Of a stretch of 64,000 bases of DNA, positions 35,737-45,515 are shown one piece after another. The stretch lies in NCBI RefSeq assembly GCF_902498995.1, contig NZ_CABVLY010000013.1, positions 62,001 to 126,000 on the forward strand. The letters are read 5' to 3'. This DNA is from Burkholderia anthina (GTDB taxonomy: Bacteria; Pseudomonadota; Gammaproteobacteria; Burkholderiales; Burkholderiaceae). The notes under the pieces are model-generated. The model did no database searches. It saw nothing but the letters and a program-made list of their open reading frames with translations, and was not told the origin of the DNA. The position numbers and the translations under genes were made by a program. Position 1 is the stretch's first letter. Every line of letters begins with the position of its first letter.

Positions 35737-37599
35737 ATGCATTTCTGGCGCAAGCTTTCCATTCAGAACAAGCTGATTCTCAGCATGACGAGTTGTCTGC
35801 TCGTGTTCGTCGCAATTTCGAGCGGGTTGAGCGTCCGTTTGATCGGCGATGCGGTGCGCGATCGCGTCGTGCGCGACGAGCTGCCGACCGCCGTGAACGG
35901 CATTCGCGCCGACGTGCAGCGGCAGATGGCCGGCCCGATCGCGGCGTCGCGCATGCTCGCGCGCGATGCGTTCCTGCTGCAGTGGGAAGCCGACGGCGAA
36001 CCCGACGCCGGCACGCGCAACTGGATTCAACTCGCGAAGAACGTGAAGGACGAGCAGAAGGCGGCGTCCGTGCAGTGGGTGTCGCTGAAGAGCGGCAACT
36101 ATTACAACGAAGCCGGCCTGCAGCGCAAGGTCACCGACAAGGACCAGTGGCTGACCACCTTCCTCGCGTCGGGCAAGCCGTTCGACGTGAACATGGATCA
36201 CGAAGTCACCGTCGGCGGCTACATGATGTTCATCAACAGCCGCGTCGAGCTCGACGGCGTGCCGGTCGGCGCGGCCAGCATGAGCCTGTCCGTCGATGCG
36301 CTCGCGAAAGGGATCGCCGCGTACCGGATCGGCGACACCGGATTCGCGTATCTCGTGCGGCCCGACGGCGCGATCATGATGCATCGCGATACGTCGCTGA
36401 TCGACGGCAGGCATTTCCTGAAGGATGAGCCGGGCCTGCCCGGCGATGCAGCGTCGACGCTGCTGGCCGGCAAGCCGTATGCGTACCTGAGCTACGACGG
36501 CGACGGCGGCGCGCGTTTCATCGCGACGTCGTTCATCCCGGAGCTGGACGCGTACGTGGTCGTCGAGGTGCCGCAGGTGGAGTTGCTCGGCCCGGTGACG
36601 CGCGCGATTCGCAGCGCGGCGCTGGTCGCGGCGGTGGTGGGCCTCGGGGTGGCGCTGATCGTGATCTGGCTGGTCGGCCGCGCGATCGCCGCGCCGATCC
36701 GGCGTGCGGCGACGCTGCTGTCCGAGATCGCGAGCGGCCAGGGCGACCTGACGCGCCGGATGACGGTCGAGAGCGAGGACGAGATCGGGCAGCTGTCGGA
36801 TGCGTTCAACCGCTTCGTGTCGTCGTTGTCGACGCTCGTTCACCGGATCCGCGCGGCTTCCGCGTCGATCGCGACGGGCTCGGCGCAGATCGCGTCGGGC
36901 AATGCGGATCTCAGCGAACGCACCGAAGGGCAATCGGGCAACCTGGAGCGCACGGCGTCGTCGATGGAGGAGATCACGGCCGTCGTGCGCAACAACACCG
37001 AAACGGCGACGACGGCCGCGAAGCTGATCACCGGCGCATCCGATACGGCGGCGCGCGGCGGGCAGGTCGTCGGCGAAGTCGTGACCACGATGGAGCAGAT
37101 CAGCGACGCGTCGCAGCGGATCTCCGAGATCATCGTGATGATCGACAGCATCTCGTTCCAGACCAACATTCTCGCGTTGAATGCGGCGGTCGAGGCGGCG
37201 CGCGCCGGCGAGCAGGGGCGCGGGTTTGCGGTCGTCGCATCCGAAGTGCGCAATCTCGCGCAGCGCAGCGCGCAGGCGGCGAAGGAAATCAAGGCGCTGA
37301 TCGAGCACAGCGCGGGAACCGTGAACGCCGGATCGCGGCTCGTCACCGAGGCGGGCAGGGTGATGAGCGATGTCGTGTCGCAGGTGCGGGGCGTCAGCGC
37401 GATGATGAGCGAGATCGCCGAAGCGAGCCTCGAGCAGAGCGCCGGCATCGACCAGATCGGCGACGCGGTGCAGTCGCTCGACCAGATGACGCAGCAGAAC
37501 GCGGCGCTGGTCGAGGAGAGCGCGGCGGCCGCGGAAAGTCTGAAGCAGCAAGCGGCGGAACTGACGCGACTGGTATCGGCGTTCAAGGTGGACGAGTGA
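35737..37599 (+). CDS. Methyl-accepting chemotaxis protein with periplasmic Cache sensor
   Basis: This is a 620-residue chemoreceptor. Membrane helix 1 spans residues about 10-33 and helix 2 about 285-310, and they flank a Cache-type periplasmic ligand domain. A HAMP domain (about 310-365) and a long signalling coiled coil follow, with the conserved hairpin tip [20 protein letters not shown] near 470. The receptor should signal through CheA/CheW to bias the flagella. There is no obvious C-terminal NWETF-like CheR tether. No che genes lie nearby. The ligand is unknown. Confidence 0.92.
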   Translation: MHFWRKLSIQNKLILSMTSCLLVFVAISSGLSVRLIGDAVRDRVVRDELPTAVNGIRADVQRQMAGPIAASRMLARDAFLLQWEADGEPDAGTRNWIQLAKNVKDEQKAASVQWVSLKSGNYYNEAGLQRKVTDKDQWLTTFLASGKPFDVNMDHEVTVGGYMMFINSRVELDGVPVGAASMSLSVDALAKGIAAYRIGDTGFAYLVRPDGAIMMHRDTSLIDGRHFLKDEPGLPGDAASTLLAGKPYAYLSYDGDGGARFIATSFIPELDAYVVVEVPQVELLGPVTRAIRSAALVAAVVGLGVALIVIWLVGRAIAAPIRRAATLLSEIASGQGDLTRRMTVESEDEIGQLSDAFNRFVSSLSTLVHRIRAASASIATGSAQIASGNADLSERTEGQSGNLERTASSMEEITAVVRNNTETATTAAKLITGASDTAARGGQVVGEVVTTMEQISDASQRISEIIVMIDSISFQTNILALNAAVEAARAGEQGRGFAVVASEVRNLAQRSAQAAKEIKALIEHSAGTVNAGSRLVTEAGRVMSDVVSQVRGVSAMMSEIAEASLEQSAGIDQIGDAVQSLDQMTQQNAALVEESAAAAESLKQQAAELTRLVSAFKVDE

Positions 37600-37636
37600 A
37601 TTCCGCGCGACGATAGAATGACGCGTTTCTGAGGGA

Positions 37637-37666
37637 CGGCTGCCGCGGGTGCGCGGCGGCCGTTTT
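37637..37666 (+). terminator. Likely rho-independent terminator after the chemoreceptor gene
   Basis: CGGCTGCCGCG and CGCGGCGGCCG form a stem with one mismatch around GGTG, followed by TTTTAG. It lies 38 bp after the chemoreceptor stop. Confidence 0.7.
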
Positions 37667-37700
37667 AGCGATCGGCGCGGGATTCGGTGACGTCATAAAA

Positions 37701-38489
37701 ATGAAGCGCATTTCACGATTGAAGGTCGGTGTGGGGGCAGCGGTGGCGGCGGCGGTGTTCGCCGGGGTCGGGGTGAAGGTGATCGCATCGCCGGCCGATT
37801 CGTATCTCGCCTACCGGAAGAAGGCCGCGGCGGCCGTGACGGCGGCCCGAACGGAAGATCGGGCGGGTCTCGACAAACAGTACACGGCCGACGTGAATGC
37901 CCGGCTTGCCAAGCTGATCGGCACGGTTCGGGCGAGAGGGTTTGCCGCAGCGTCCGAGAGCACGGTGCAGGGCGTCGGCCCCGTCGACGGGATGCAGCCG
38001 GGGCCGGACGGGCTGGCCTTCAAGTCGGAAGACGGCAAGACGAATCTCGTCGTGACGACGGTTCCGCTGTTGAAGGCCTGGGCCGCTACCGCGGACGCGG
38101 GCATCGAGCCGACCGACGAGGTCGCCACGATGTTCGACAATGAAACGCTTTACACGGAGGTATTCGGCGACGATGCCGCCGCGTTTCGCTTCGCCGAGTT
38201 ACCCGTCAAGCGGCAGCCGGCCGATGGCGTGGTGAAGGCGTGGCTGCTCGGTGAAAGCCAGGACGGCGTGCCGGACGGGCCGAACACGCTCGCCGTGTCG
38301 GTCCGGGAGGGCCAACGCGTGTATATCCAGTGGAAGAACGTGACGCTTCGTCCGATCGCGGCGTGCAGCGCGGCGCGCGTGCCCGAGGACGCGCGGCAGG
38401 CGTGTTTCGCCAAACAGGTGGTGTCGCAGCGGATTTATCAACGGCTGGTCGCGCAGGCGCAATCGATGGCCGACGCGGTGGTGCGATAG
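37701..38489 (+). CDS. Exported protein of unknown function
   Basis: This is a 262-residue protein with a basic start and a hydrophobic segment (residues about 8-28, VGVGAAVAAAVFAGVGVKVI) that could be a signal peptide or membrane anchor. The rest is soluble and probably periplasmic. It has two Cys near the C-terminus (ACSAARVPEDARQACFAK), which could form a disulfide. I do not recognise a family. The gene begins 34 bp after the chemoreceptor terminator and has no obvious partner. Confidence 0.6.
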   Translation: MKRISRLKVGVGAAVAAAVFAGVGVKVIASPADSYLAYRKKAAAAVTAARTEDRAGLDKQYTADVNARLAKLIGTVRARGFAAASESTVQGVGPVDGMQPGPDGLAFKSEDGKTNLVVTTVPLLKAWAATADAGIEPTDEVATMFDNETLYTEVFGDDAAAFRFAELPVKRQPADGVVKAWLLGESQDGVPDGPNTLAVSVREGQRVYIQWKNVTLRPIAACSAARVPEDARQACFAKQVVSQRIYQRLVAQAQSMADAVVR

Positions 38490-38703
38490 CGGACGGCGAC
38501 TTGCCGTTCGTACCAACGCCTTCGTCGATCGTGCGGGGCGGCAGCGACGTGCCGGCGCCGGCGAGGAGTACGCATCGCCGCTCGCGCCGGGCGCCGACGC
38601 CGTCACGTGACCGGTCTGATGGTCGATGGCAGCCCGCACCCGGAATCCCGATGAATCGAATTCGTGCGAAGATCGACCATCCATCCCGGAAGCCGAGACC
38701 GTC

Positions 38704-39165
38704 GTGATCCGATCGAACCCCGAGGGCAACCCGCAAGCCGCCCACCCGCCGTGGATGCCGGTCGCGCTGGCCGAGCTGGGCATCCGCCGGTTCCCGCCCG
38801 GCAGCATCAATCCGCGCATCGTCGAATACAACAACCATACGAACCTCGTCGGCTACGACGACAAGATTTCGTGGTGTTCGTCGTTCGTCAACTGGTGCAT
38901 GACGCATGCCGGGATTCGCGGCACGGGTTCCGCGCTCGCGCGTTCGTGGCTCGAATGGGGGCGCCCGCTCGAGCGTCCGGTGTACGGCTGCATCGCCGTC
39001 CTGACGCGCGACGACCCGGCGAGCTGGAAGGGCCACGTCGGCTTCTATCTGCGCCACGACGACGCACACGTGCATCTGTTCGGCGGCAATCAGCTGGAAG
39101 CGGTGCGCGAGCTCGCGTATCCGGTCGGCGAGGTGATCGGATACCGGTGGCCCGACGCCGGCTGA
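38704..39165 (+). CDS. TIGR02594 family protein (NlpC/P60-like CHAP-type amidase fold)
   Basis: This protein has about 153 residues from a GTG at 38704. The core PWMPVALAELGIRRFPPG begins near residue 17, followed by the catalytic-type Cys in SWCSSFVNWCM, then a His in WKGHVGFYL and a final FGGNQLEAVRELAYPV, the pattern of the TIGR02594 family of probable peptidoglycan amidases or endopeptidases often found with phage or effector genes. The N-terminus is uncertain: the frame also has an ATG at 38626, but the codons between do not look coding. It lacks a signal peptide. No immunity gene or phage gene lies next to it, so a housekeeping or cryptic role is equally possible. Confidence 0.75.
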   Translation: MIRSNPEGNPQAAHPPWMPVALAELGIRRFPPGSINPRIVEYNNHTNLVGYDDKISWCSSFVNWCMTHAGIRGTGSALARSWLEWGRPLERPVYGCIAVLTRDDPASWKGHVGFYLRHDDAHVHLFGGNQLEAVRELAYPVGEVIGYRWPDAG

Positions 39166-39248
39166 ACGCACCGTCCGCATCGATCCATTCCGGGTTCGCC
39201 GGCACGCCAGGTCATGGCGCCCGAACTCCCACCCACGAGGAGCCTGCA

Positions 39249-39881
39249 GTGCAAACCGGTCATCTCCGTCTCTACGCGGACGCGCAATACGCGAGCCCCT
39301 ACGCGATGTCCGTGTTCGTCGGGCTCGAGGAAAAATCGCTGCCCTACGATCTGGTGACCGTCGATCTCGGCAACCGCGCGCATTTCGCGCCCGACTACGC
39401 TGCGACGTCGCTGACGCAACGCGTGCCGACGCTCGTGCACGACGACTTCGCGCTGTCGGAATCGTCGGCGATCACCGAGTATCTGGACGATATCTTCGCG
39501 GGCGAGCGGCTCTATCCGGCCGATCCGCGCCAGCGCGCGCGGGCGCGGCAGGTGCAGGCGTGGCTGCGCAGCGACCTGATGCCGGTGCGCTCGGAGCGGT
39601 CGACCGAAGTGCTGTTCTACGGCCCGTCGAGCGAGCCGCTGTCGAACCTCGCGCGGATCGCCGCGCAGAAACTGTTCGCCGCTGCCGACAAGCTGCTTGC
39701 GCCGGGCGCGGCGAATCTGTTCGGCGCGTGGAGCATCGCCGATGTCGACCTGGCCGTGATGTTGAACCGTCTGGTGCTGAACGACGATCCGGTGCCGCAG
39801 CGGCTCGCCGACTATGCGCGTGCGCAGTGGGAGCGGCCGTCGGTGCAGCGCTGGGTGAAGCTGAAGCGGCCGCCGCTGTAA
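39249..39881 (+). CDS. yfcF: Glutathione transferase, YfcF type
   Basis: This is a 210-residue glutathione transferase. The N-terminal thioredoxin-like domain (residues about 5-82) carries the active-site region SPYAMSVFVGLEEKSL and the glutathione-binding SESSAITEYL. The helical C-terminal domain has QVQAWLRSDLMPVRSER and LFGAWSIADVDLAVMLNRLV, which match E. coli YfcF almost motif for motif. YfcF has glutathione transferase and peroxidase activity and helps in oxidative stress. The start is GTG at 39249, nine to fourteen bases after GAGGAG; no ATG fits the N-terminus. Confidence 0.88.
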   Translation: MQTGHLRLYADAQYASPYAMSVFVGLEEKSLPYDLVTVDLGNRAHFAPDYAATSLTQRVPTLVHDDFALSESSAITEYLDDIFAGERLYPADPRQRARARQVQAWLRSDLMPVRSERSTEVLFYGPSSEPLSNLARIAAQKLFAAADKLLAPGAANLFGAWSIADVDLAVMLNRLVLNDDPVPQRLADYARAQWERPSVQRWVKLKRPPL

Positions 39882-40038
39882 CGCGCGCCGGCAGCCATGC
39901 GGCGGGCGGGGCGCGGCGCATATCGGCGGCCCGCGCACCGCGCGTCCGGCGGCCCGCACGTGGTGAAAATCGGCATGCTACAGTGAGCCGGCCCGCGTTC
40001 TTCGCCTGAATAATTCATCCGAATCCTCCCGAACCGCC

Positions 40039-40662
40039 ATGAGCTATCTTCCCCAACTCGCCGCAGTCGGCGGCGTGATGTTGCTGGCCTGCGTCAGCCC
40101 CGGCCCCGATCTGATCGCCGTGTCGTCCCACGCGCTCGGCAACCGCCGCGCGGGGCTGCTGGCCGCGTTGGGCATCGCGTCGTCGCACGCGGTCTGGGCC
40201 GCGATGGCGATTTTCGGGCTCGGGCTGATCGTCGCGAAGCTCGCATGGCTGTACGAGGCGATTCGCATCGCCGGCGCCGCGTACCTGATCTATCTCGGCA
40301 TCAAGTCGCTGTCGAGCCTGCGCCAGTCCGCGCAACAGCCCGAATCCGCGAGCCGGCCGGCCGTACGCGGCGGCGTGCACGCCTATCGGAAAGGGCTGCT
40401 GGTCGGCCTGACGAACCCGAAGGCCGCTGCATTCTTCGGCAGCCTGTTCGTGACGCTGCTGCCCGCGCACGCGCCGGCCTGGGTGTACGGCGCGACGCTG
40501 GGCGTCGTGGTTGCCGTGTCGCTGACGTGGTTCTGCACGGTCGCCGTGCTGTTCTCGACGAATCGCGTGCAAGTCGGCTACGCGAAACTGCGCAAGCCGA
40601 TCGACGCGGTGATGGGGACGATCCTGCTGGGGCTCGGCGCGAAGCTGGCGCTGGACCGGTAA
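40039..40662 (+). CDS. LysE/RhtB-family amino acid exporter
   Basis: This 207-residue inner-membrane protein has about six helices. The N-terminal signature reads LLACVSPGPDLIAVSSHALG (residues about 15-34, with the conserved PGPD), the first loop GNRRAGLLAALGIASSHAVW, and GLTNPKAAAFFGSLFVTLLP near residue 122, all typical of RhtB/LysE exporters of homoserine, threonine, lysine or related amino acids. The substrate cannot be told. The start at 40039 follows CCTCCCGAACCGCC without a strong ribosome-binding site. It stands alone. Confidence 0.85.
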   Translation: MSYLPQLAAVGGVMLLACVSPGPDLIAVSSHALGNRRAGLLAALGIASSHAVWAAMAIFGLGLIVAKLAWLYEAIRIAGAAYLIYLGIKSLSSLRQSAQQPESASRPAVRGGVHAYRKGLLVGLTNPKAAAFFGSLFVTLLPAHAPAWVYGATLGVVVAVSLTWFCTVAVLFSTNRVQVGYAKLRKPIDAVMGTILLGLGAKLALDR

Positions 40663-40774
40663 CGGCGTGATTCGCGTTGCCGCCGATCGAACATCCCGGA
40701 TGAGCGCTTGACGAGCGGGACGCCGGCCGGTGTCGAAGCCGGCGTCGTATCGCGCTCGCAATCGCGCTTGCGGC

Positions 40775-42211
40775 TCAATTCTTCGCCACGGCGTCGATCG
40801 GCGTCCCGCCCGCCGCATCGTTCCTGCTCCACCCGCCTCCGAGCGACCGATACAGCGCGACCGCCGCCAGCGCGTGCTCGCGCTTGACCTGGTTGAGCGC
40901 ATCCGCGTCGCGCAGATACACCTCCTGCGCCGACAGCACATCGAGAAAGTCCGTCGCGCCGCCCTTGTAGAGCTGGTTCGCCAACCCGAGCGCTTTATTC
41001 GACGCGGAAAGCGCGCTGTCGAGCCGCCGCGTCGCGTCATCGCTGCCGACGAGATTCGCCCGTGCATCCTCGACTTCCCGCAGCGCCTGCAGCATCGTCT
41101 GCTTCAACCCGAGTTCCGATTCGCGCATCCGGCTCTCGCTCTGCGTGATATCGGCGGTGACGCGTCCGGCGTTGAAGATCGGGCTCGTCGCGCTCAACGC
41201 TGCACTGAACAGGTTGTCGGTCAGCGTCGGCAGCCCGAGATACGACGCCGCCAGAATCCCGTCCGTCAGGTTCAGCGAGAACTTCGGATACCGCTCGGCT
41301 TTCGCGACACCGACCTGCGCCGCGCGCCGTTCGACCTGCGCATAGGCTGTGAGCACGTCCGGCCGCCGCAAGAGCGCCTGCGAAGGCAACGTATCGGGCG
41401 AGCCGGCCGGCGGCGCGGGAATCTCGCCGGCCTGCGCGAGCACGAGCCGGTCGATCGATTCCGGCGTGCGTCCCGAATACACGGCGATCAGGTTGAGCTG
41501 GTGCGCGATCTGCGCGCGCGTCGGCGGAATCCGCGCTTCGAGCGCATCGAGCTGGTTCTGCGCGCGCGTGACGTCGAGCTCCGTCGACAGTCCGAACGCC
41601 TGCCGCTTGCGCGTCAGTTCGAGCGCATGCCGCCGAATCGTTGCGTTATCCTGAAGGATCTTCAGTTCCTGCTGCGCCCAGCGCAGGTCGACGTACGCGG
41701 CGGCCGCATCGGCCGCGAGCGCGAGCCGCATGGCGTCTTCCGCATGCTGTTGCCCGACCAGCGCGGCCTGCGCGGCCAGCAGATCGAGCCGTTCGCCGCC
41801 GAACACGTCCGGCGACCAGCTCAGTGCGAGCCCCGCGCCGGCCTGCCGCACGTAGCCGAGCGGCGGCGGCGTGTTCTGGCGTGCGTCGGCCGCGTGCGCG
41901 GTCGCGTCGAGCTCGGGCAGCAGGACCGCGCGTTTCTGCACGGTCAGCGCCTGGGCCTGCTTCACGCGTTCCGCGGCGGCCTGCAGGTCGAGGTTGCCAT
42001 CCAGCACGGTTGCGATCAGCCGGTCGAGCACGGGATCGTGAAACTGCGCCCACCACGCGGCGGCGTCGATGCCGCCGCGCGGGACGTCGGCGTCCCATCC
42101 GGCGGGTGCAAGCGCTTGAACCGAATCGTGCAGCGCCGGATGCTGCGCGGGCTGGACCGCACACCCGGCGGCGAATGCGCTGACGGCCAGCGCGACGAGT
42201 AGCTTTTTCAT
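40775..42211 (-). CDS. Outer-membrane efflux lipoprotein, NodT family
   Basis: This is a 478-residue TolC-like outer-membrane channel. The signal peptide ends in the lipobox AFAAGCAVQ (Cys at about 17), so it is acylated. Two outer-membrane-factor repeats follow (residues about 55-250 and 260-450), with YKGGATDFLDVLSAQEVYL in the second. It is the last gene of the efflux operon, 15 bp after the EmrB-like gene, and should complete the tripartite pump through both membranes. Its C-terminal tail (GGGWSRNDAAGGTPIDAVAK) is typical of Burkholderia OprM/CeoC-like factors. Confidence 0.9.
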   Translation of the reverse strand: MKKLLVALAVSAFAAGCAVQPAQHPALHDSVQALAPAGWDADVPRGGIDAAAWWAQFHDPVLDRLIATVLDGNLDLQAAAERVKQAQALTVQKRAVLLPELDATAHAADARQNTPPPLGYVRQAGAGLALSWSPDVFGGERLDLLAAQAALVGQQHAEDAMRLALAADAAAAYVDLRWAQQELKILQDNATIRRHALELTRKRQAFGLSTELDVTRAQNQLDALEARIPPTRAQIAHQLNLIAVYSGRTPESIDRLVLAQAGEIPAPPAGSPDTLPSQALLRRPDVLTAYAQVERRAAQVGVAKAERYPKFSLNLTDGILAASYLGLPTLTDNLFSAALSATSPIFNAGRVTADITQSESRMRESELGLKQTMLQALREVEDARANLVGSDDATRRLDSALSASNKALGLANQLYKGGATDFLDVLSAQEVYLRDADALNQVKREHALAAVALYRSLGGGWSRNDAAGGTPIDAVAKN

Positions 42212-42226
42212 GACGATGACCTTGGC

Positions 42227-43801
42227 TCAGTGCGCGTCCGGCGGCGGCGCGTTCAGGGTAATGGGTTTGGAAAACGCGACGGCAACCAGCGCGACGACGA
42301 AGCACAGCGACAGCGCGTAATACGCATCCGCGTAGGTCAGCGTCAGCGCTTCGCGATAGATCAGCCGGTGCAGGTTCGCGAGGCCGGCCTGCGCGGTATT
42401 CAGCGTGTCGCCGGCCACCGCTGTCCAGTACGCGGCCTGGCGATCGAGCAGCGATGCGACCTGCGGTTCCCCGGCACTCACGTGCTCGTTCAGGCGCAGG
42501 TAGTGGAAGTTCAACCGGTCGTTGAGCATCGTCGCGCTCACCGCGATGCCGATCGCGCCGCCGAGATTGCGCATCAGGTTGAATAGGCCGCTCGCCGATT
42601 TGAGCCGTGACTGCGGCAGCGAGCCGAGCGCCATCGTCACGATCGGCGGCACGCTGAACTGCTGGCCGATCCCGCGCAACGCCTGCGGCAGCAGCAGTTC
42701 GCGCCAGCCCCAGTCGTGCGTGACCGGCGTGTACAGGTAGCAGCCGAGGCCGAAGCAGACGAGCCCGAACACGAGCAGCGCGCGCATGCTGACGTAGCGC
42801 GCGGCGAACGCATACGCGCCCAGCGCGAGCAACTGGAACGCGCCCACCGACAGCAGCGCGATGCCGATCTGCAGCGAGCTGAATGCGCGCACCTGCGACA
42901 GGAACAGCGGCGTGAGGAACACGGTCACGAAGATCCCGATGCCTGTCACGAACGACAGCAGGCTGCCGATGCCGAAGTTGCGCACGACGAGCGCGCGCAG
43001 ATCGACGATCGGATCGTCCGCGGTCAGCGCATGCACGATGAACAGCAAGCCGCAGATGCCGGAGATCCACGCGCAGATCAGGATCGCGTCGTCGCTGAAC
43101 CAGTTCTTGCGCGGGCCTTCCTCCAGCACGTATTCGAGGCAGCCGAGAAAGCCCGACATCAGCACGATGCCGAGATAGTCGCCTCGCTTGACGAGGCCGG
43201 GATCGGGCTCGTCGATATGCACGTAGCGCGGCACCAGCGCGGCCACGACGATGCCCGGCACGAGGTTCAGGTAGAACAGCCAGTGCCACGACCATTGGTC
43301 GGTGATCCAGCCGCCGATCACGGGCCCGATCGCCGGGGCGAGCGATGCGAGCGCGCCGATCGTCGTCGACGCGATCAGCCGCTGCTTGCCCGGGAACAGC
43401 ACGAACGCGGTCGTGAACACGGTCGGGATCATCGCGGCGCCGAGCGCGCCCTGCATGCCGCGAAACAGGATCATCGAGTTGATGTCCCACGCGAGCCCGC
43501 ACAGCATGCTCGTGATCGTGAAGCCGATCGCCGAGGCGACGAACAGCCAGCGCGTCGACATCACCTTCGACAGCCAGCCCGACATCGGGATCACGATGAT
43601 CTCGGCGATCAGGTATGCCGTCTGCACCCACGACAGTTCGTCCTGGCTCGCGGACAGGCCGCCGCCGATGTCGCGCAGCGACGACGCGACGATCTGGATG
43701 TCGAGCGTCGCCATGAAGAAGCCGACGCACATCAGCGCGAACGCGAAGACGCGCTGCTTCGTCGGTTGCGACGCGGGGTCGCCGGAAAACGCGGTGGTCA
43801 T
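42227..43801 (-). CDS. emrB: DHA2-family multidrug MFS pump, EmrB type
   Basis: This is a 524-residue inner-membrane pump with fourteen helices. It has the MFS motif C characteristic of drug:proton antiporters (LAPAIGPVIGGWITDQWSW, residues about 145-165), motif A (GWLSKVMSTRWLF near 80) and the DHA2 N-terminus MATLDIQIVASSLRDIGGG. It should export amphipathic compounds by proton antiport together with the adjacent EmrA-like adaptor and NodT channel. It starts 13 bp after the emrA-like stop. Substrates are unknown. Confidence 0.92.
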   Translation of the reverse strand: MTTAFSGDPASQPTKQRVFAFALMCVGFFMATLDIQIVASSLRDIGGGLSASQDELSWVQTAYLIAEIIVIPMSGWLSKVMSTRWLFVASAIGFTITSMLCGLAWDINSMILFRGMQGALGAAMIPTVFTTAFVLFPGKQRLIASTTIGALASLAPAIGPVIGGWITDQWSWHWLFYLNLVPGIVVAALVPRYVHIDEPDPGLVKRGDYLGIVLMSGFLGCLEYVLEEGPRKNWFSDDAILICAWISGICGLLFIVHALTADDPIVDLRALVVRNFGIGSLLSFVTGIGIFVTVFLTPLFLSQVRAFSSLQIGIALLSVGAFQLLALGAYAFAARYVSMRALLVFGLVCFGLGCYLYTPVTHDWGWRELLLPQALRGIGQQFSVPPIVTMALGSLPQSRLKSASGLFNLMRNLGGAIGIAVSATMLNDRLNFHYLRLNEHVSAGEPQVASLLDRQAAYWTAVAGDTLNTAQAGLANLHRLIYREALTLTYADAYYALSLCFVVALVAVAFSKPITLNAPPPDAH

Positions 43802-43814
43802 CGTCGGCTCCCGT

Positions 43815-44909
43815 TCAGTTCGCGTGACCGGTATGCACGGTCACGACCGCGGACAGGCCGGGGCGCAGCACGTGGTCGATGCCCGGCTGCGGATCGAGAT
43901 GCACGCGCACCGGCACGCGCTGGACGATCTTCGTGAAGTTGCCGGTCGCGTTCTCGGGCGGCAGCACGCTGAAGGTCGCGCCGGTCGCGGGCGCCAGGCT
44001 GTCGACGCGGCCATGCAGGCGCGTGCTCGACGCATCGAGCGCGACGTCGACGCTGTCGCCCGCGTGCATCTTGCGCAACTGGTCTTCCTTGAAGTTCGCA
44101 TCGATCCACAGCCCCGACGCCGGCACGATCGTCAGCAGCGGCACGCCGACGTTCGCGAGCATCCCGACGCGGCCCGTGCGGTTGCCGACGTAACCGTCGA
44201 CCGGCGAACGGATCGTCGTGTATTCGACGTTCAGCGCCGCGACGCGCTGCGCGGCGAGCGCGGTGTTCACGCGCGCCCGCGCATCGGCGAGCTGCGCGCC
44301 GAGCACGTCGAGCTGCCGCTTCGACGCGAGCAGCGCGGCATCGCTGCGCGCGACGGCGGCGTCGGCCTTCGAATAGTCGGCGTCCGCGCGCTCGACGATC
44401 TGGCTCGACACCGCATCGGATTTCACGAGCTCGCGGTAGCGAACGCGATCGGATGCGGCCCGCGTGAGTTCGGCCGACGACGCATTCCTGTCCGCCGCAT
44501 GCTGGCCGATCACCGCGTATTGCAGTTGCTGCTTCGCATCGAGTTCGGCCACGGCGGCGCGCGCGCTGTCGACTTCCGCGGATGCCTGCGCGAGCTTCGC
44601 ATCGTAGTCGCGCGCATCGAGCTGCACGAGCACGTCGCCGGCTTTCACGCGCTGGTTGTCGGTCACGAGAATCCGGTCGACGAAGCCGTTCACCTTCGGC
44701 GCGAGCACCGTGACGTCGCCGCCGACGTACGCATCGTCGGTGCTTTCCTGGAAGCGCAGCACCAGCAACCAGTCGAGCACGGCGGCCGCGACCGCGACGA
44801 CCACGACGGCCACCGCGATTCGCATCCACGGCACGCGGCGTCGCTGCTTCGCGGGCCGCTCGGTTGTGACTGCCTCGCGTGATGCGGCAGCGGTTCGGGT
44901 CGTATCCAT
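43815..44909 (-). CDS. emrA: Membrane fusion protein, EmrA/HlyD family
   Basis: This 364-residue adaptor is the first structural gene of the pump operon. A membrane anchor spans residues about 28-50. The biotinyl-lipoyl domain follows (DDAYVGGDVTVLAPKVNGFV near 60-80, paired with TTIRSPVDGYVGNRTGRVG near 215), with a coiled-coil hairpin between them (about 95-200) and a beta-barrel C-terminal part. It should bridge the EmrB-like pump to the NodT channel. A MarR-type box (44919-44936) lies just upstream of the start. Confidence 0.92.
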   Translation of the reverse strand: MDTTRTAAASREAVTTERPAKQRRRVPWMRIAVAVVVVAVAAAVLDWLLVLRFQESTDDAYVGGDVTVLAPKVNGFVDRILVTDNQRVKAGDVLVQLDARDYDAKLAQASAEVDSARAAVAELDAKQQLQYAVIGQHAADRNASSAELTRAASDRVRYRELVKSDAVSSQIVERADADYSKADAAVARSDAALLASKRQLDVLGAQLADARARVNTALAAQRVAALNVEYTTIRSPVDGYVGNRTGRVGMLANVGVPLLTIVPASGLWIDANFKEDQLRKMHAGDSVDVALDASSTRLHGRVDSLAPATGATFSVLPPENATGNFTKIVQRVPVRVHLDPQPGIDHVLRPGLSAVVTVHTGHAN

Positions 44910-44918
44910 CGATTCACC

Positions 44919-44936
44919 TATGTATATGCACTTATT
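44919..44936. promoter_or_regulatory. MarR-type box 1, upstream of the emrA-like gene
   Basis: TATGTATATGCACTTATT matches the boxes at 45402 and 46511 (consensus TRTGYATRTGCACWTRTW, with minor mismatch at the right end). It starts 10 bp upstream of the emrA-like start codon. Confidence 0.6.
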
Positions 44937-44976
44937 GAGTCGAGCGACGACGGGATGTCGTCGATCGGGGAAGGGG

Positions 44977-45414
44977 CTAACGCGCCGGCAGGTTGTGCGC
45001 GATCCGGAACAATTCGTCTCTGAGGCGGGCCGCCTGCGCCGGCCCGAAGCGCCGCTCGAACGCTTCCTGCGCGGCGCGCCAGTGCACGTGCGCAGCGGCG
45101 ACCTTCGCTTCGCCGTGCGCGGTCAGCGCGAACGTCTGGCGGCGGCACGGCGGCTCGATCGTGCCCGCAACCAGCGCCGCGGCGACCAGCGGCTTGAGCG
45201 CGCGCAGCAGCGCGGTGCGCTCGATCACCAGCGCGGCCGACAGCGTCGCCATCGTCAGGCCCGGACGCTCCCGCAGCAGCGCGAGAATGCTGTACTGCGA
45301 CGGCGTGACACCGGCACGCGACAGATAGCGCTCGTAGAACTGCGAGATCCGCCGCGCCGCTTGCCGGACCGCGAAGCAATCGTCATCGGTGAGGGGTGGC
45401 GTGTGCATGTGCAC
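44977..45414 (-). CDS. MarR-family regulator of the efflux operon
   Basis: This 145-residue regulator (143 if started at the ATG at 45408; the frame also allows the GTG at 45414) has the MarR winged helix-turn-helix at residues about 35-110 (YLSRAGVTPSQYSILALLRE, then TMATLSAALVIERTALLRAL). It is encoded immediately upstream of the EmrA-like gene on the same strand, 67 bp away. A MarR-type box covers its own start region (45402-45419), so it probably represses itself and the pump genes until a ligand binds. It is a close relative of the MarR encoded at 46540. Confidence 0.85.
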   Translation of the reverse strand: MHMHTPPLTDDDCFAVRQAARRISQFYERYLSRAGVTPSQYSILALLRERPGLTMATLSAALVIERTALLRALKPLVAAALVAGTIEPPCRRQTFALTAHGEAKVAAAHVHWRAAQEAFERRFGPAQAARLRDELFRIAHNLPAR

Positions 45415-45419
45415 ATGTT
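45402..45419. promoter_or_regulatory. MarR-type box 2, overlapping the marR start
   Basis: TGTGCATGTGCACATGTT is the most palindromic copy of the 18-bp box (GTGCATGTGCAC core). It overlaps the start codon of the MarR gene at 44977-45414, which would allow repression or block initiation. Confidence 0.62.
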
Positions 45420-45515
45420 AGGCGGCGAGACGGCGCGAAGCGAGCGGCGGGGCGGGATCAGATTGGTGTCGTGGCTGTACCAATCGGCGGCAGGCCGGCG
45501 CGTTCGGGCGCCGGG

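Noticed and set aside
38626..38703. Longer N-terminus for the TIGR02594 protein
   Set aside because: No ribosome-binding site precedes the ATG at 38626 and the extra 26 residues look non-coding; the GTG at 38704 is preferred, though not proven.
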